This document shows, piece after piece, positions 50,610-60,583 of a stretch of 64,000 bases of DNA; within the stretch, counting starts at the first letter, position 1; every line of letters begins with the position of its first letter. The stretch is taken from positions 39,894 through 103,893 of the forward strand of contig JAEWMS010000040.1 of NCBI GenBank assembly GCA_023393115.1, given 5' to 3'. The notes under the pieces were generated by a model that was not told where the DNA came from, made no database searches, and saw nothing but the letters and a program-made list of their open reading frames with translations. Source of the DNA: Bacillota bacterium (lineage in GTDB: Bacteria > Bacillota > Clostridia > Acetivibrionales > DSM-1351). The position numbers and the translations under genes are program-made.

Positions 50610-51929
50610 CTACAACCTCCAATAACTATATCCTTTTTCTTCTACCTTTTTTCTATCAAGTATACTTTTTACATCAATAATTACTTTATCTTTGCTATCA
50701 AATTCTCCAAATAACGAGTCTATTTCATCCCAACTCATATTTATGAAAATGTTATGAGCTACCGCTAATACCACACAGTCAGCATCACTTACCGCTTCAA
50801 TGTCTACCAGATCAATGCCGTATTCATGTTTTGCCTCAGCAGCATCAGCCTCTGGATCTACAACGATTGGTTCAATACCATATTCTTTCAGACTGTAAAT
50901 AATATCAACCACTTTAGAATTTCTTGTATCTGGTGTATTTTCTTTAAAAGTAATCCCTAGGATCACTACTTTAGCTTGTCTTACTACTTTATTCGCTAAG
51001 ATAAGTTTTTTGATAATTGCATCCGCAACAAATTTCCCCATACCGTCATTTATTTTTCTTCCTGAAAGTATAATCTGGCTATGGTAACCAAGTTTCTCAG
51101 CTTCATAAACAAAGTAGTAAGGATCAACGCCTATACAGTGGCCTCCAACAAGACCAGGAGTAAAGCCTAATGCATTCCATTTAGTGTTCATTGCATCAAT
51201 AACTTCCTTTGTATCGATTCCCATTCGATCAAATACCATTGCTAATTCATTCATAAACGCAACATTAATATCACGTTGGCTATTTTCTACTACTTTTGCC
51301 GCTTCTGCTACTTTGATAGAACCTGCTCTATAAACTCCAGCCTCAATTACCAGCTCATATACTTTGGCTATCTCTTCAAGGCACTCTTCATCCATACCGG
51401 AAACAATCTTAGTTATATTTTCAAGTCTATGTACATTATCTCCTGGATTAATTCTTTCTGGTGAATATCCAATTTTAAAGTCAATGCCACACTTCAATCC
51501 TGATTCTTTTTCTAGAATTGGAACACAGATACCCTCTGTTACTCCTGGATAAACTGTTGATTCATATATAACTATAGATCCATAAGTTAAATTACGGCCA
51601 ACAATTCTACTGGCACCTTCTACCGGTGATAAATCTGGAGTCTTATCTGAGTTGATTGGTGTTGGCACAGCTACTATATGGAATTTGGCATCTTTGAGCT
51701 TTAATTCATCCGATGTGAATTCTACAGCTGTATTTTTAATCGCATCATTACCGACTTCATTTGTTGGGTCAATTCCAGACTTATATAATTCAATTTTCTT
51801 TTTGTTTAAATCGAAACCTATGACGTTGACTTTTTTTGCAAATGCTACTGCTATTGGCATACCTACATAACCTAGTCCAATTACTGCAATTTTTTCTTTT
51901 TTATCGACTATATCATTAAAAAGTGACAT
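50610..51929 (-). CDS. UDP-N-acetylhexosamine 6-dehydrogenase, VipA/TviB/CapO class (439 aa)
   Basis: An NAD-dependent enzyme oxidising a UDP-HexNAc at C6 to the uronic acid. Motifs: NAD loop IAVIGLGYVGMPIAVAFA, ESTVYPGVTEGIC, the catalytic Cys in GGHCIGVDPYYF, and the C-terminal KVVILGITFKENTPDTRNS. Length fits TviB-like UDP-GlcNAc dehydrogenases better than the shorter UDP-glucose class. The product would be UDP-GlcNAcA or, after epimerisation, an amino-uronic acid such as ManNAcA or GalNAcA. No dedicated 2-epimerase besides the CapG-like gene is in the locus. Confidence 0.9.
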   Translation of the reverse strand: MSLFNDIVDKKEKIAVIGLGYVGMPIAVAFAKKVNVIGFDLNKKKIELYKSGIDPTNEVGNDAIKNTAVEFTSDELKLKDAKFHIVAVPTPINSDKTPDLSPVEGASRIVGRNLTYGSIVIYESTVYPGVTEGICVPILEKESGLKCGIDFKIGYSPERINPGDNVHRLENITKIVSGMDEECLEEIAKVYELVIEAGVYRAGSIKVAEAAKVVENSQRDINVAFMNELAMVFDRMGIDTKEVIDAMNTKWNALGFTPGLVGGHCIGVDPYYFVYEAEKLGYHSQIILSGRKINDGMGKFVADAIIKKLILANKVVRQAKVVILGITFKENTPDTRNSKVVDIIYSLKEYGIEPIVVDPEADAAEAKHEYGIDLVDIEAVSDADCVVLAVAHNIFINMSWDEIDSLFGEFDSKDKVIIDVKSILDRKKVEEKGYSYWRL

Positions 51930-51953
51930 ACTCTACTCCTCCTCCGGCTTTGC

Positions 51954-53162
51954 TTAATCAAAAAGTATACTATTTATCATTTCTTTAAGTAGTTTTTCTG
52001 ATGTTTCTTTTGTATGTTGTTTTAGCGTATGTATATAATTTCTTTCACCCAACAAGGTTCTGTACTCTTTATCTTTTATTAAAGTTTTAATACCATCTGC
52101 TAAACTCCTCGGATCTTTTCGTCTAAATACTAATCCGTTATCACCGTTTGATACATATTCTAATGTGTTTTCAAAGTCTGGCATAACAACTGGAATTTTC
52201 ATTGCACCTGCTTCAAAAACCGGCCTAGCTTGATGTGGTACAGTCGCTGGAAAAATTAAAACATCTGCTAATACATATACATCACTCATGTTTTTTTGAA
52301 CACCTATCTTTATAATATCTTTTTGGAGGTTGTTTTCAAGAATCTCTTTTTTTATACTATTTTCATATTTTCTCTTTAAAAAGTTATAGAATTTAGTGTA
52401 TATATTTCTGTCAAGTTTGTAAAAAAATTCGGAATCACCTGCCACTATTAGTTTCACATTCATATCTTTAAGGTACTTCAAAGATTTTACAGCTGTATCA
52501 AAGCCTTTAATTCTCAACATTCCCCCAACAAATAAAATGTTAAATGAATCTGAGTCTAAACCAAAATGCCTACACGCTTCGCTTCTATTCATACTGGGTT
52601 TATAGCTATTTATATCTATAAAATTTGGTACAACTTTGCTCTTTGTCTTTCTTAAAGATTCCATTTCTTGATCATACCTTGATATAAAAATAACTCCGGT
52701 AAATTTATCTAATAATGACCTTTGAATATTGTTCCAAACATTTATAAAACCTTTCCTTCTGGTTTCACGAACGTAGCATATACTCTTCTGATTATTTTTC
52801 CTAAAAATCACACCTGTCCAGGCTAAAATTTTTGAGTTTGATATAACCAGATCTGGTTTTTCGGATTTTAAAATATATTCCAGTTTTCCCCTATGTCTGA
52901 AAATATTCAAAATACCTTTTATAAAGCTGGGAGAGAATATTTTTGCCCCTCCACTATAATAGTGTATTGATCCAATTGGATAATCATAAGTTTTTACATT
53001 AATATCTTTCTCTTTAAGATAGTTTGAAAAATCTTTGGGACTTGATGGACAATATATTACAATCTCATAATCATCCTTTAGAGACATTATTGTATTGTAC
53101 ACACTAACTCCAGCTCCACCGATACTTCCTGAATGGTGAATTATCATAATCTTTTTTTTCAC
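51954..53162 (-). CDS. GT4-family glycosyltransferase (402 aa)
   Basis: A GT-B fold enzyme. The N-terminal domain starts IMIIHHSGSIGGAGVSVYNTI, and the C-terminal donor domain has FNILFVGGMLRIKGFDTAVKSL, a VYVLADVLIFPA region and the E-x7-E-like AGAMKIPVVMP and NGLVFRRKD. It adds a sugar of the repeat unit, retaining mechanism. It starts 139 bp after the polymerase gene and ends 24 bp before the dehydrogenase gene. Confidence 0.88.
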   Translation of the reverse strand: MKKKIMIIHHSGSIGGAGVSVYNTIMSLKDDYEIVIYCPSSPKDFSNYLKEKDINVKTYDYPIGSIHYYSGGAKIFSPSFIKGILNIFRHRGKLEYILKSEKPDLVISNSKILAWTGVIFRKNNQKSICYVRETRRKGFINVWNNIQRSLLDKFTGVIFISRYDQEMESLRKTKSKVVPNFIDINSYKPSMNRSEACRHFGLDSDSFNILFVGGMLRIKGFDTAVKSLKYLKDMNVKLIVAGDSEFFYKLDRNIYTKFYNFLKRKYENSIKKEILENNLQKDIIKIGVQKNMSDVYVLADVLIFPATVPHQARPVFEAGAMKIPVVMPDFENTLEYVSNGDNGLVFRRKDPRSLADGIKTLIKDKEYRTLLGERNYIHTLKQHTKETSEKLLKEMINSILFD

Positions 53163-53301
53163 TTTATTATTGCTCCTTGGATATAACTTAAAATTGTTAA
53201 TGTAATTTCTTTTAATGCATCGATTATCCTCAAATACATGAAGTACTAACTTTTTATTAATAATAGCAGCATTGCATTACTTCATAATTACAAAGGTATT
53301 T

Positions 53302-54411
53302 TTACTTCTGGCCTCTTGTTTCAATGGTCCGGAAAGAGAAGTAAAACGGTGTAATAATAGGGAAAAACCAAACATTTTGACTGATAAAAGTAATTATAAG
53401 AATAACAAATAGTACCTTCTGATTCTTTATAAGCTTTGATAAACAAATAATAATATAAATGAACAAAGGGTATCCATATCTAATAAATAATTGTCCAAAT
53501 GCATCCCATGGAGGTTTGTTAGAATTTCTATAAAAAATATCAAACCCACTGTTTCCCATTCCAAAAAAATGATTTTTTCCTTCATTGAAGGCATTCAGAA
53601 AAGGATCTAATCTCATCTGAAATGCATAACTTCCAACTAATTTATATTTAACCTGATACATCAGCTCCTTCATAATCAATCCTCCAAAGACTATGATTGA
53701 TGACAATATCAAATACCTGGCCTTCTTATCTTCTAAAAATAACTTAAACGTTATTGCCATAAAAATAAAGATTCCTGATGTTGATTTTGTAGTAATCACT
53801 ACTGCTGAATAAATAGCAATTTTTAGTAAATTAGTTTTCTTAGTTGTGTATAAGTATGAGTATAACCCTAGATTAGCTAGGAACTGAAATGCACCAGGTT
53901 CCCAAGCAATCCCTGCATTCCTTTCCAAAACCCTATCTGGCCCATTAGTTAATAAATTAAAAATTAATGCCGTTTTGTGTGTTGTTTGGTAATAATTGTA
54001 CGAAGGTAACTTACTAACAATACCCGGAGTAAACGTATATATAAATACTCCAATTAAAGATAGTACCGAAATAACAAAAATTATTTTATCTAAATAATAA
54101 AAAAATTGGTTTAATGTATACTTTTCACTAATAATATAACCTAAAAGAATACACATAGGAAAATATAGGTTCAATATTTTAATTTGAGATACTCCAGATA
54201 TATTTCTTAAATCGAGTGCAAAGCTTATAACAAAAATAGCTAAAAATACTCCTAGTGCAATACCTTTATTTTTTTTCAATTTTAATAAATATTTATAATT
54301 AGCTATTATAAGTAAAAATACTAATATCGCTTTTAAGGGTTGTGGTAACAGCGGAGAGAAACTCGCTAGTATTAAAATTATAATCTCAATATATCCTTTT
54401 TTAATTTTCAT
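53302..54411 (-). CDS. Wzy-type O-antigen/capsule polymerase (369 aa)
   Basis: About ten hydrophobic segments and a large extracytoplasmic loop with ERNAGIAWEPGAFQFLANLG (about 163-182), the RxxGxxxEPG block typical of Wzy. It links flipped repeat units on the outer face. As usual for Wzy, sequence similarity is low outside this block. It is the only such gene among the leftward set; the ligase-like gene at 61927 is divergent and may do another job. Confidence 0.85.
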   Translation of the reverse strand: MKIKKGYIEIIILILASFSPLLPQPLKAILVFLLIIANYKYLLKLKKNKGIALGVFLAIFVISFALDLRNISGVSQIKILNLYFPMCILLGYIISEKYTLNQFFYYLDKIIFVISVLSLIGVFIYTFTPGIVSKLPSYNYYQTTHKTALIFNLLTNGPDRVLERNAGIAWEPGAFQFLANLGLYSYLYTTKKTNLLKIAIYSAVVITTKSTSGIFIFMAITFKLFLEDKKARYLILSSIIVFGGLIMKELMYQVKYKLVGSYAFQMRLDPFLNAFNEGKNHFFGMGNSGFDIFYRNSNKPPWDAFGQLFIRYGYPLFIYIIICLSKLIKNQKVLFVILIITFISQNVWFFPIITPFYFSFRTIETRGQK

Positions 54412-54447
54412 GATTTACTCTCTCCATCAAAATATATAATCAATATT

Positions 54448-55572
54448 TTACCTCCCCCAAACAACTCTGTTCACATAATCCGTATAAGATAATATAATTC
54501 TCAAGACTTTATCTGATACATTTGGCATACTATAATCTTCTACTAACCTTAATGTATCCTTCTCTTGACTTTCTAAAATCTTAATTCCTTGTAAAATTCT
54601 TTTCTTTTTTAAACCTACCATCATAACAGATGCTTCTTCCATAGCCTCAGGTCTTTCATGGGATTGTCTTATATTAAGTGCCTTAAAGCCGAGAATTGAT
54701 GATTCTTCACTAATTGTCCCACTGTCGCTTAATACGGCTTTTGAATACTTTTGTAGTTTCACATAGTCATTGAATCCAAGTGGTTTCATTGTCTTTACAA
54801 GAGGATTAAGTTCAACTCTTTTAGCTTCTATCATTTTTCTTGTCCTTGGATGTGTACTCATAATTAATGGTATACGGTAATTTTCAGCGATAGTATTTAA
54901 GCTATCTACTAAATCAATAAAATTCTGCTCTGCACTAATATTCTCTTCCCTATGAGCAGAAACTACAAAGTACTTACCATGTTCAAGCCCCAATCTTTCC
55001 AATACATCAGATTTCATAATATCACTTTCTCTTGATTTAAGGACTTCAAACATTGGACTTCCAGTCTTTATTACCCTATCTGCAGGTAATCCTTCTCTTA
55101 GCAAATACTCTCTAGCGATATCACTATATGTGAGATTGATATCTGCTATATGATCTACAATTTTTCTATTTGTCTCTTCCGGTACTCTCTGATCAAAACA
55201 CCTATTTCCTGCTTCCATGTGAAAAACCGGTATATGTTTTCGCTTTGCAGCTATTGCACAAAGACAACTATTGGTATCACCTAGTACTAAAAATGCATCT
55301 GGGTTCACTTTATCTAAGATTGGATCTATCTTAACCAGAATGTTGCCTATTGTTTCTACTGCTGTTCCAGTTGCAGCATTAAGAAAATAGTCTGGCTTTT
55401 TCAAGTAAAAATCTTTAAAAAAAACTTCATTGAGTTCGTAGTCATAATTCTGTCCTGTATGAACAAGAGTATGTTCAATTGCTTCTGATTTATCTAATTT
55501 ATTTATAACAGCTGACAGTCTTATAATCTCTGGTCTTGTACCTATGACTGTCATTACCTTCAATTTTTTCAT
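54448..55572 (-). CDS. capG: CapG-like UDP-HexNAc 2-epimerase (374 aa)
   Basis: Non-hydrolysing WecB-type 2-epimerase fold: MTVIGTRPEIIRLSAVI, HTGQNYDYELNEVFF, VLGDTNSCLCAIAAKRKHIPVFHMEAGNRCFDQRVPEETNR, and SDSGTISEESS. In S. aureus CapG completes UDP-L-FucNAc synthesis after CapE and CapF. Its place directly after CapE- and CapF-like genes makes this role more likely than ManNAc formation. It ends 36 bp before the polymerase gene. Confidence 0.92.
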   Translation of the reverse strand: MKKLKVMTVIGTRPEIIRLSAVINKLDKSEAIEHTLVHTGQNYDYELNEVFFKDFYLKKPDYFLNAATGTAVETIGNILVKIDPILDKVNPDAFLVLGDTNSCLCAIAAKRKHIPVFHMEAGNRCFDQRVPEETNRKIVDHIADINLTYSDIAREYLLREGLPADRVIKTGSPMFEVLKSRESDIMKSDVLERLGLEHGKYFVVSAHREENISAEQNFIDLVDSLNTIAENYRIPLIMSTHPRTRKMIEAKRVELNPLVKTMKPLGFNDYVKLQKYSKAVLSDSGTISEESSILGFKALNIRQSHERPEAMEEASVMMVGLKKKRILQGIKILESQEKDTLRLVEDYSMPNVSDKVLRIILSYTDYVNRVVWGR

Positions 55573-55575
55573 ACC

Positions 55576-56685
55576 TCATACCTCCAAAAAATAAGTATCT
55601 GGTTCATTAGGGTCAAATTGCTCGTTCGCCCACATAATGGTTACCATATCTTTATCACCAAGATTTTGTATATTATGCGTATAGCCTGTAGGTATATCTA
55701 CGACTTCCATCTCATCTCCACTTACAAAATATTCTATTACTTCATCTGAATCTATCTTTCTAAAACGAATTACTCCTTCACCACTAACTACCAAGAATTT
55801 TTCATTTTTGGTATGGTGCCAATGATTGCCTTTTGTAATTCCAGGTTTTGAAATGTTTACTGAAACTTGTCCTCTATCTGGAGTTTTAATAAACTCTGTA
55901 AATGATCCTTTTTCGTTTTCATGTTTAATCAGATGGTAGGAAAACCTATCTTTAGGTAAATAACTTAAATATGTACTATACAGCTTTTTAGTAAAAGCAT
56001 CTGACATATCTGGTATTGACCTATCTGCTCTGCTTTCCTTAAATGAATAAATCAAATCTACAATTTTACCTAAAGTAGTTGTATATACAATAGGTACTTC
56101 ACAAAATTCTTCTACTTTATTTTCTTTTCCTTCTAAAGCATTAATAAGCTCGTTTACTACATGATCTATATATACAAGATTCATAACAACATCTGGGTCA
56201 TTTACTTGAATTGGAAGGTCATGTGATATATTATAGCAGAAGGTTGCAACAACACTATTGTAATTAGGTCTGCACCATTTCCCAAATACATTAGGAAATC
56301 TGTAAACCAACACCTTCGCACCAGTTTCAGAACTATATGCGAATAAAAGATCTTCTCCTGCCTTTTTACTTTTCCCATAAGGATTGTCAAGTTTTGCTTG
56401 AGTAGATGAAGAAATCATCACAGGACAAGTATTTTTATATTTCTTGAGAGTCTCTAATAGGTCTGAAGTAAATCCAAAATTACCGTCCATATACTCGGAT
56501 TGTTCTTTCGGGCGATTTACACCTGCCAGATGAAACACAAAATCTGCTTCACTACAGTAGTTCTCAATTAATTTGGGGTCTGTTTCTATATCATACTCAT
56601 AAATAACATTATATTTTCTATTTCTTAGCTCTGATATTAAATTTTTCCCTATAAACCCTTTAGCTCCAGTTACAAGAATTTTCAT
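55576..56685 (-). CDS. capF: CapF-like bifunctional epimerase/reductase with cupin domain (369 aa)
   Basis: Residues 1-245 form an SDR reductase (ILVTGAKGFIGKNLISEL; the usual Y-x3-K as NPYGKSKKAGEDLL). Residues about 250-369 form a cupin (NHWHHTKNEKFLVVSGEGVIRFR, YTHNIQNLG). This two-domain layout is that of Cap5F/WbjC, which epimerises and reduces the keto-sugar to UDP-6-deoxy-L-talosamine-type product on the route to L-FucNAc. The start overlaps the CapE stop by one base, so the two are translationally coupled. Confidence 0.93.
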   Translation of the reverse strand: MKILVTGAKGFIGKNLISELRNRKYNVIYEYDIETDPKLIENYCSEADFVFHLAGVNRPKEQSEYMDGNFGFTSDLLETLKKYKNTCPVMISSSTQAKLDNPYGKSKKAGEDLLFAYSSETGAKVLVYRFPNVFGKWCRPNYNSVVATFCYNISHDLPIQVNDPDVVMNLVYIDHVVNELINALEGKENKVEEFCEVPIVYTTTLGKIVDLIYSFKESRADRSIPDMSDAFTKKLYSTYLSYLPKDRFSYHLIKHENEKGSFTEFIKTPDRGQVSVNISKPGITKGNHWHHTKNEKFLVVSGEGVIRFRKIDSDEVIEYFVSGDEMEVVDIPTGYTHNIQNLGDKDMVTIMWANEQFDPNEPDTYFLEV

Positions 56686-57707
56686 TATCTATTCCAACTT
56701 TCTAGTTCTTCTCTAATATAATCAAGTTGCATTAACTTTTGCTTTATCTGCTTTATATTGAGTCTTTCTGTATTATGAGAATTATACTCCTCTTCTGAGG
56801 ATAGTTTCTGATTTCCTTCTACAAAATACTTGTCATAATTTAGATCTCTTTTATCAGCTGGCACTCTGTAGAACCCCCCCATGTCATCAGCAACTATATA
56901 TTCTTCTTTTGTAAGGAGAGTTTCATATAATTTTTCTCCATGACGAGTTCCTATTACTTTTATTACGTTGTCTGCATTAAAAAGTTCCTTTATTGCTTGT
57001 GCCAAATCTCCTACTGTAGACGCCGGTGACTTTTGTACCATAATATCGCCAGCCTCTGCATTTTGGAATGCAAATACAACAAGCTCTACAGCTTCTTCTA
57101 AACTCATTAAGAATCGTGTCATATTAGGATCTGTTACTGTTATAGGTTGTCCATTTTTAATTTGATCAATAAATAATGGAATAACTGAACCTCTCGAAGC
57201 CATTACATTACCATACCTTGTCCCGCAAATAAGCGTTCTATCGGGGTCTACTGTCTTCGCTTTTGAAACAAAAACCTTCTCCATCATTGCCTTAGAAATC
57301 CCCATAGCGTTTATGGGATAGGCCGCCTTATCTGTCGATAGACAGATAGCTTTCTTAACGCCCATCTCAATAGCCCCTGTAAGAACATTATCTGTTCCAA
57401 GTACATTAGTTTTCACTGCTTCAAGTGGAAAGAATTCACATGAAGGTACTTGCTTCAAGGCAGCAGCGTGAAAAATATAGTCCACTCCATACATTGCATT
57501 TTTGACACTAGCAAGATCTCTCACATCACCTATATAGAATTTTAATTTATCATTCTTAAAAAGTTTTCTCATATCATCCTGTTTTTTCTCATCCCGAGAA
57601 AAAATACGAATCTCTTTTATATCTGTATCTATGAATCTTTTCATAACTGCATTGCCGAAAGACCCTGTTCCACCTGTAATTAATAATACTTTATTCTTAA
57701 ACATCAT
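56685..57707 (-). CDS. capE: CapE-like UDP-GlcNAc 4,6-dehydratase, C5-inverting (340 aa)
   Basis: A soluble SDR enzyme opening the L-FucNAc pathway. Motifs: LLITGGTGSFGNAVMKRF, YIFHAAALKQVPSCEFFPLEAVKTN, CLSTDKAAYPINAMGISKAMMEK (active-site block), GTRYGNVMASRGSVIPLF, and RHGEKLYETLL. Length and motifs match Cap5E/WbjB/PseB. AGGAGTG precedes the ATG, which overlaps the preceding glycosyltransferase stop by 4 bp. Confidence 0.94.
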   Translation of the reverse strand: MMFKNKVLLITGGTGSFGNAVMKRFIDTDIKEIRIFSRDEKKQDDMRKLFKNDKLKFYIGDVRDLASVKNAMYGVDYIFHAAALKQVPSCEFFPLEAVKTNVLGTDNVLTGAIEMGVKKAICLSTDKAAYPINAMGISKAMMEKVFVSKAKTVDPDRTLICGTRYGNVMASRGSVIPLFIDQIKNGQPITVTDPNMTRFLMSLEEAVELVVFAFQNAEAGDIMVQKSPASTVGDLAQAIKELFNADNVIKVIGTRHGEKLYETLLTKEEYIVADDMGGFYRVPADKRDLNYDKYFVEGNQKLSSEEEYNSHNTERLNIKQIKQKLMQLDYIREELESWNR

Positions 57708-58942
57708 CTATCACTCCTACTCTTTTCAATCATATCAATTATTTTTTTACATGCAATTATATTGTTTTTTTCCCTTAATACAAAAGATCTCGCTTTAGCT
57801 CCAAACTCATCACGCTTTTCCTTTTTTATTGATAAAACCTCTTCTATCTTATTAGTAAGTGATTCTACAGTATTACATTCAACATAATAAAAATAATTAT
57901 CATACTCATCCGGTATTCCGTCTAATTTATATGCTATTACGGGTCTGCCGGTTAATAAATATTCCATATTCTTTGATGGGAAGGAGTATTTAGTAAATTC
58001 TTCATTATTTTGTCTGGGATTTACCAGCACAGTAGCCCTTTTTTGTAATTCAATTGCCTCATGATTCGATAACTGCCCTAGAAATTTAATCCTTTGATCC
58101 TTAGAAGCATATAGTTTGATAATTTCTTCAGAATCTCCTTTTCCACATATTTCCATATAAACGTTTTTTATGTTTGAATTATGAAAAGATTCAACTAAAT
58201 TAACAACACCAAATTTTTTATTCAGAGTCCCTGTATAAACAACCGTCATGATATCCTCTCTATTATTTGAATTATCAATTTGGTCTTCGGTATTGTTGCG
58301 TTCCGCATTAACTACACCCTCCACAACAATATATGGTCTATTACCTGCATTTAGCATATTCTTCATCGGTTCTGTAAGTAAAACAAAAGAATCAACAAAC
58401 TTAGAATTCTCTTCAAAAATATTTATATCTATTCTTTTTAATATAGTATAAATAAAAGAGCGTTTTTTATTTAGATTCATAAATTGAGGCAAATCAGGAA
58501 CAACTAGGCATATGTGTATTGATGGGTCTATTTTTTTCGCGTATACAGCTGCCTGCAGAAATGGAGTATGTGGAGAATAAATGATGATACTTTTATTTTC
58601 TGATTTATTTGAAGCAAAGTTCTTTATACTTTGAATCAGGTTATTTCTCCTTGAAATACTCCTATAGCCCCATATATTGTTAAATCCAACATAATTACAC
58701 TCAATTTTATTTCTATAAATCGATTTCATACCTTCATATTTAATATCTAGATATTCCTTTGGAAAAGATCCTATAAAAGGAGCTGATAATATTGCCAATT
58801 CCAGGTTGTCTATTTCAAGTAACCCATTTATTAGATTCCATTGAAACTTATTAGCAGCATAATGAACTGTCCCTTTTGATTTTTTAAGTATTTCTTTTTC
58901 CATGGTATCGTCAAAAATGCCGCCTAAAAACAAAACATTCAT
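57704..58942 (-). CDS. GT4-family glycosyltransferase (412 aa)
   Basis: GT-B fold with an N-terminal NVLFLGGIFDDTMEKEIL and C-terminal donor domain: VVYTGTLNKKFGVVNLVESF, MEICGKGDSEEII, and PSKNMEYLLTGRPVIAYKLDGIPDEY. Sugar specificity is unknown. It overlaps capE by 4 bp and lies 10 bp after the GT2 gene, firmly within the operon. Confidence 0.9.
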   Translation of the reverse strand: MNVLFLGGIFDDTMEKEILKKSKGTVHYAANKFQWNLINGLLEIDNLELAILSAPFIGSFPKEYLDIKYEGMKSIYRNKIECNYVGFNNIWGYRSISRRNNLIQSIKNFASNKSENKSIIIYSPHTPFLQAAVYAKKIDPSIHICLVVPDLPQFMNLNKKRSFIYTILKRIDINIFEENSKFVDSFVLLTEPMKNMLNAGNRPYIVVEGVVNAERNNTEDQIDNSNNREDIMTVVYTGTLNKKFGVVNLVESFHNSNIKNVYMEICGKGDSEEIIKLYASKDQRIKFLGQLSNHEAIELQKRATVLVNPRQNNEEFTKYSFPSKNMEYLLTGRPVIAYKLDGIPDEYDNYFYYVECNTVESLTNKIEEVLSIKKEKRDEFGAKARSFVLREKNNIIACKKIIDMIEKSRSDR

Positions 58943-58952
58943 TAGTTGCTCC

Positions 58953-59729
58953 TTATTCTTTAGTATGAAATATCTTTCTATACTTCCCCACTGACGCGAT
59001 TACATGCCTTGCCATAAAATACGCCGACCCTATAGGGTTAATTCCAATAAATCTAAATACTTTATATGTCATAATAAATGTCTTAATCTTATTACCAGAT
59101 TTTGAATTTCTAGAAATCCTATAAATTAATAAAGGCTCATTTACTCCATAAGCTGTAACACCTAACTTTAGAATTCTTAACCAAACAGCGTAATCTTCAT
59201 GCATTTCATCTTTTTCCATTTTTATATTTTCGAAAAACTTCTTATTCACAAGGACCGATGAACAGGCAATTAGATTATGATTTCTTAGCTTTTTATAAGA
59301 TACCTTCTCAGGAACTTCAAATATCCCCTTGAATGGTTCTCCATCTTCATTAACATATGATGATCTGGTAAAGATGAACTCCGCTGACTTTTTCTCTGCA
59401 ACTTTGAGCTGCTTTTCTAGTTTAGTTGGTTCCCACATATCATCACTATCTAGAAAGGCAATCCAATTACCAGATGCTAATTCTATCCCTTTATTTCTCG
59501 TTGCAGAGACTCCCATGTTTTTCTCATTTAGCAGAGGTCTAATCCTGGAGTCTTTGTTGCCGAATTGATTAATGATTTGATATGTATTATCTTTAGATCC
59601 ATCATCAATCACCAGCAATTCCCAGTTATTATGTGTTTGAGCAATGACTGAGTTTATCGCTTCAGAAACATACTTTTCACAATTATAAGCCGGCATTACT
59701 ATACTAACAAAAGTTGTACTCTTGCTCAT
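58953..59729 (-). CDS. GT2-family glycosyltransferase (258 aa)
   Basis: GT-A fold: FVSIVMPAYNCEKYVSEAINSV, VIDDGSKDNT, NKGIELASGNWIAFLDSDDMWEP (metal-binding DSDD), and the acceptor-side EDYAVWLRIL (catalytic-base ED). This short type is common in capsule loci. Start and stop overlap or adjoin neighbours (4-bp overlap with the reductase gene upstream). Linkage and donor are unknown. Confidence 0.91.
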   Translation of the reverse strand: MSKSTTFVSIVMPAYNCEKYVSEAINSVIAQTHNNWELLVIDDGSKDNTYQIINQFGNKDSRIRPLLNEKNMGVSATRNKGIELASGNWIAFLDSDDMWEPTKLEKQLKVAEKKSAEFIFTRSSYVNEDGEPFKGIFEVPEKVSYKKLRNHNLIACSSVLVNKKFFENIKMEKDEMHEDYAVWLRILKLGVTAYGVNEPLLIYRISRNSKSGNKIKTFIMTYKVFRFIGINPIGSAYFMARHVIASVGKYRKIFHTKE

Positions 59730-60583
59730 TCTCTTACCCCCTCTGTTTGAATGATCGATTTACTAAACCCACAGACTCTATAATCACTTATATACTCATA
59801 CTCAGACATACTCATTTCATACACCAAGTCGCCAAATACCTTGTTCAACGTTCTGACATTCAGTATTCTTAATATAGGATTAAACAGCTTAGTCATTACA
59901 ATCTTCTTCCCATGAGCTTCAGTAATCAGCCTAACCATATGCCTAGTATTTATATACTCTGAATTCTGTGGAAAAAACAATCCACCACTCCGCCTATCAA
60001 TTAACTGCTTTACAAACTCTGATAGGTTGTCTATGTAGATCATACTCCGTTTGTTGTCAACTTTTGGAAATATCGGAAGCTTAAGCGCAAGACTTGCTAG
60101 TTTTGGGTAGTTGCCTTTGCAATTTTTCCCATAAACCATTGGTGGTCTTATCATCGCTACAGTAAAAGAATCATTTTGTAACTTTTTGATTAATTCTTCT
60201 GCTTCTAGCTTTGACTTCCCATAAGCTGTTTTAGGATTAAGCAGGGTGTTCCTATCAATAACACCATTCTCAACACCATATACACTCATTGAACTCAAAA
60301 GAATAAAATGCGCTACTCCATCTTTTTTTGCTTTTTGTGCAACTTCATAAGCCAAATCTCTATTTACTTTATAATAAAGATCTTGGTTATCTCGTCTTTC
60401 TTTGATGTGAGCTATACCGGCTACATGAAAAACAACATCATAATCTGTGAAGTCCTTTTCTTTCCAGGATCCATCTATCATATCAACTATACTAACTTTA
60501 TACCTATCTGGTTCTCTCATTAGCCATTTCTCGAGAGCTGTCCCTATATAACTGTTTTTACCAGTGATTAATACCCTTTTCAT
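59726..60583 (-). CDS. CapN-like SDR 4-ketoreductase of the UDP-sugar pathway (285 aa)
   Basis: An NAD(P)-dependent SDR enzyme: VLITGKNSYIGTALEKWL, VFHVAGIAHIKE, and active-site LLSSMSVYGVENG with TAYGKSKLEAEEL (Ser, Tyr-x3-Lys). It belongs to the group that reduces UDP-4-keto-6-deoxy-GlcNAc to UDP-D-FucNAc or QuiNAc, such as S. aureus CapN. CapD in the same locus would supply the substrate, and the phosphoglycosyl transferase beside it would use the product. Overlaps of 4 bp on both sides show tight coupling. Confidence 0.87.
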   Translation of the reverse strand: MKRVLITGKNSYIGTALEKWLMREPDRYKVSIVDMIDGSWKEKDFTDYDVVFHVAGIAHIKERRDNQDLYYKVNRDLAYEVAQKAKKDGVAHFILLSSMSVYGVENGVIDRNTLLNPKTAYGKSKLEAEELIKKLQNDSFTVAMIRPPMVYGKNCKGNYPKLASLALKLPIFPKVDNKRSMIYIDNLSEFVKQLIDRRSGGLFFPQNSEYINTRHMVRLITEAHGKKIVMTKLFNPILRILNVRTLNKVFGDLVYEMSMSEYEYISDYRVCGFSKSIIQTEGVRE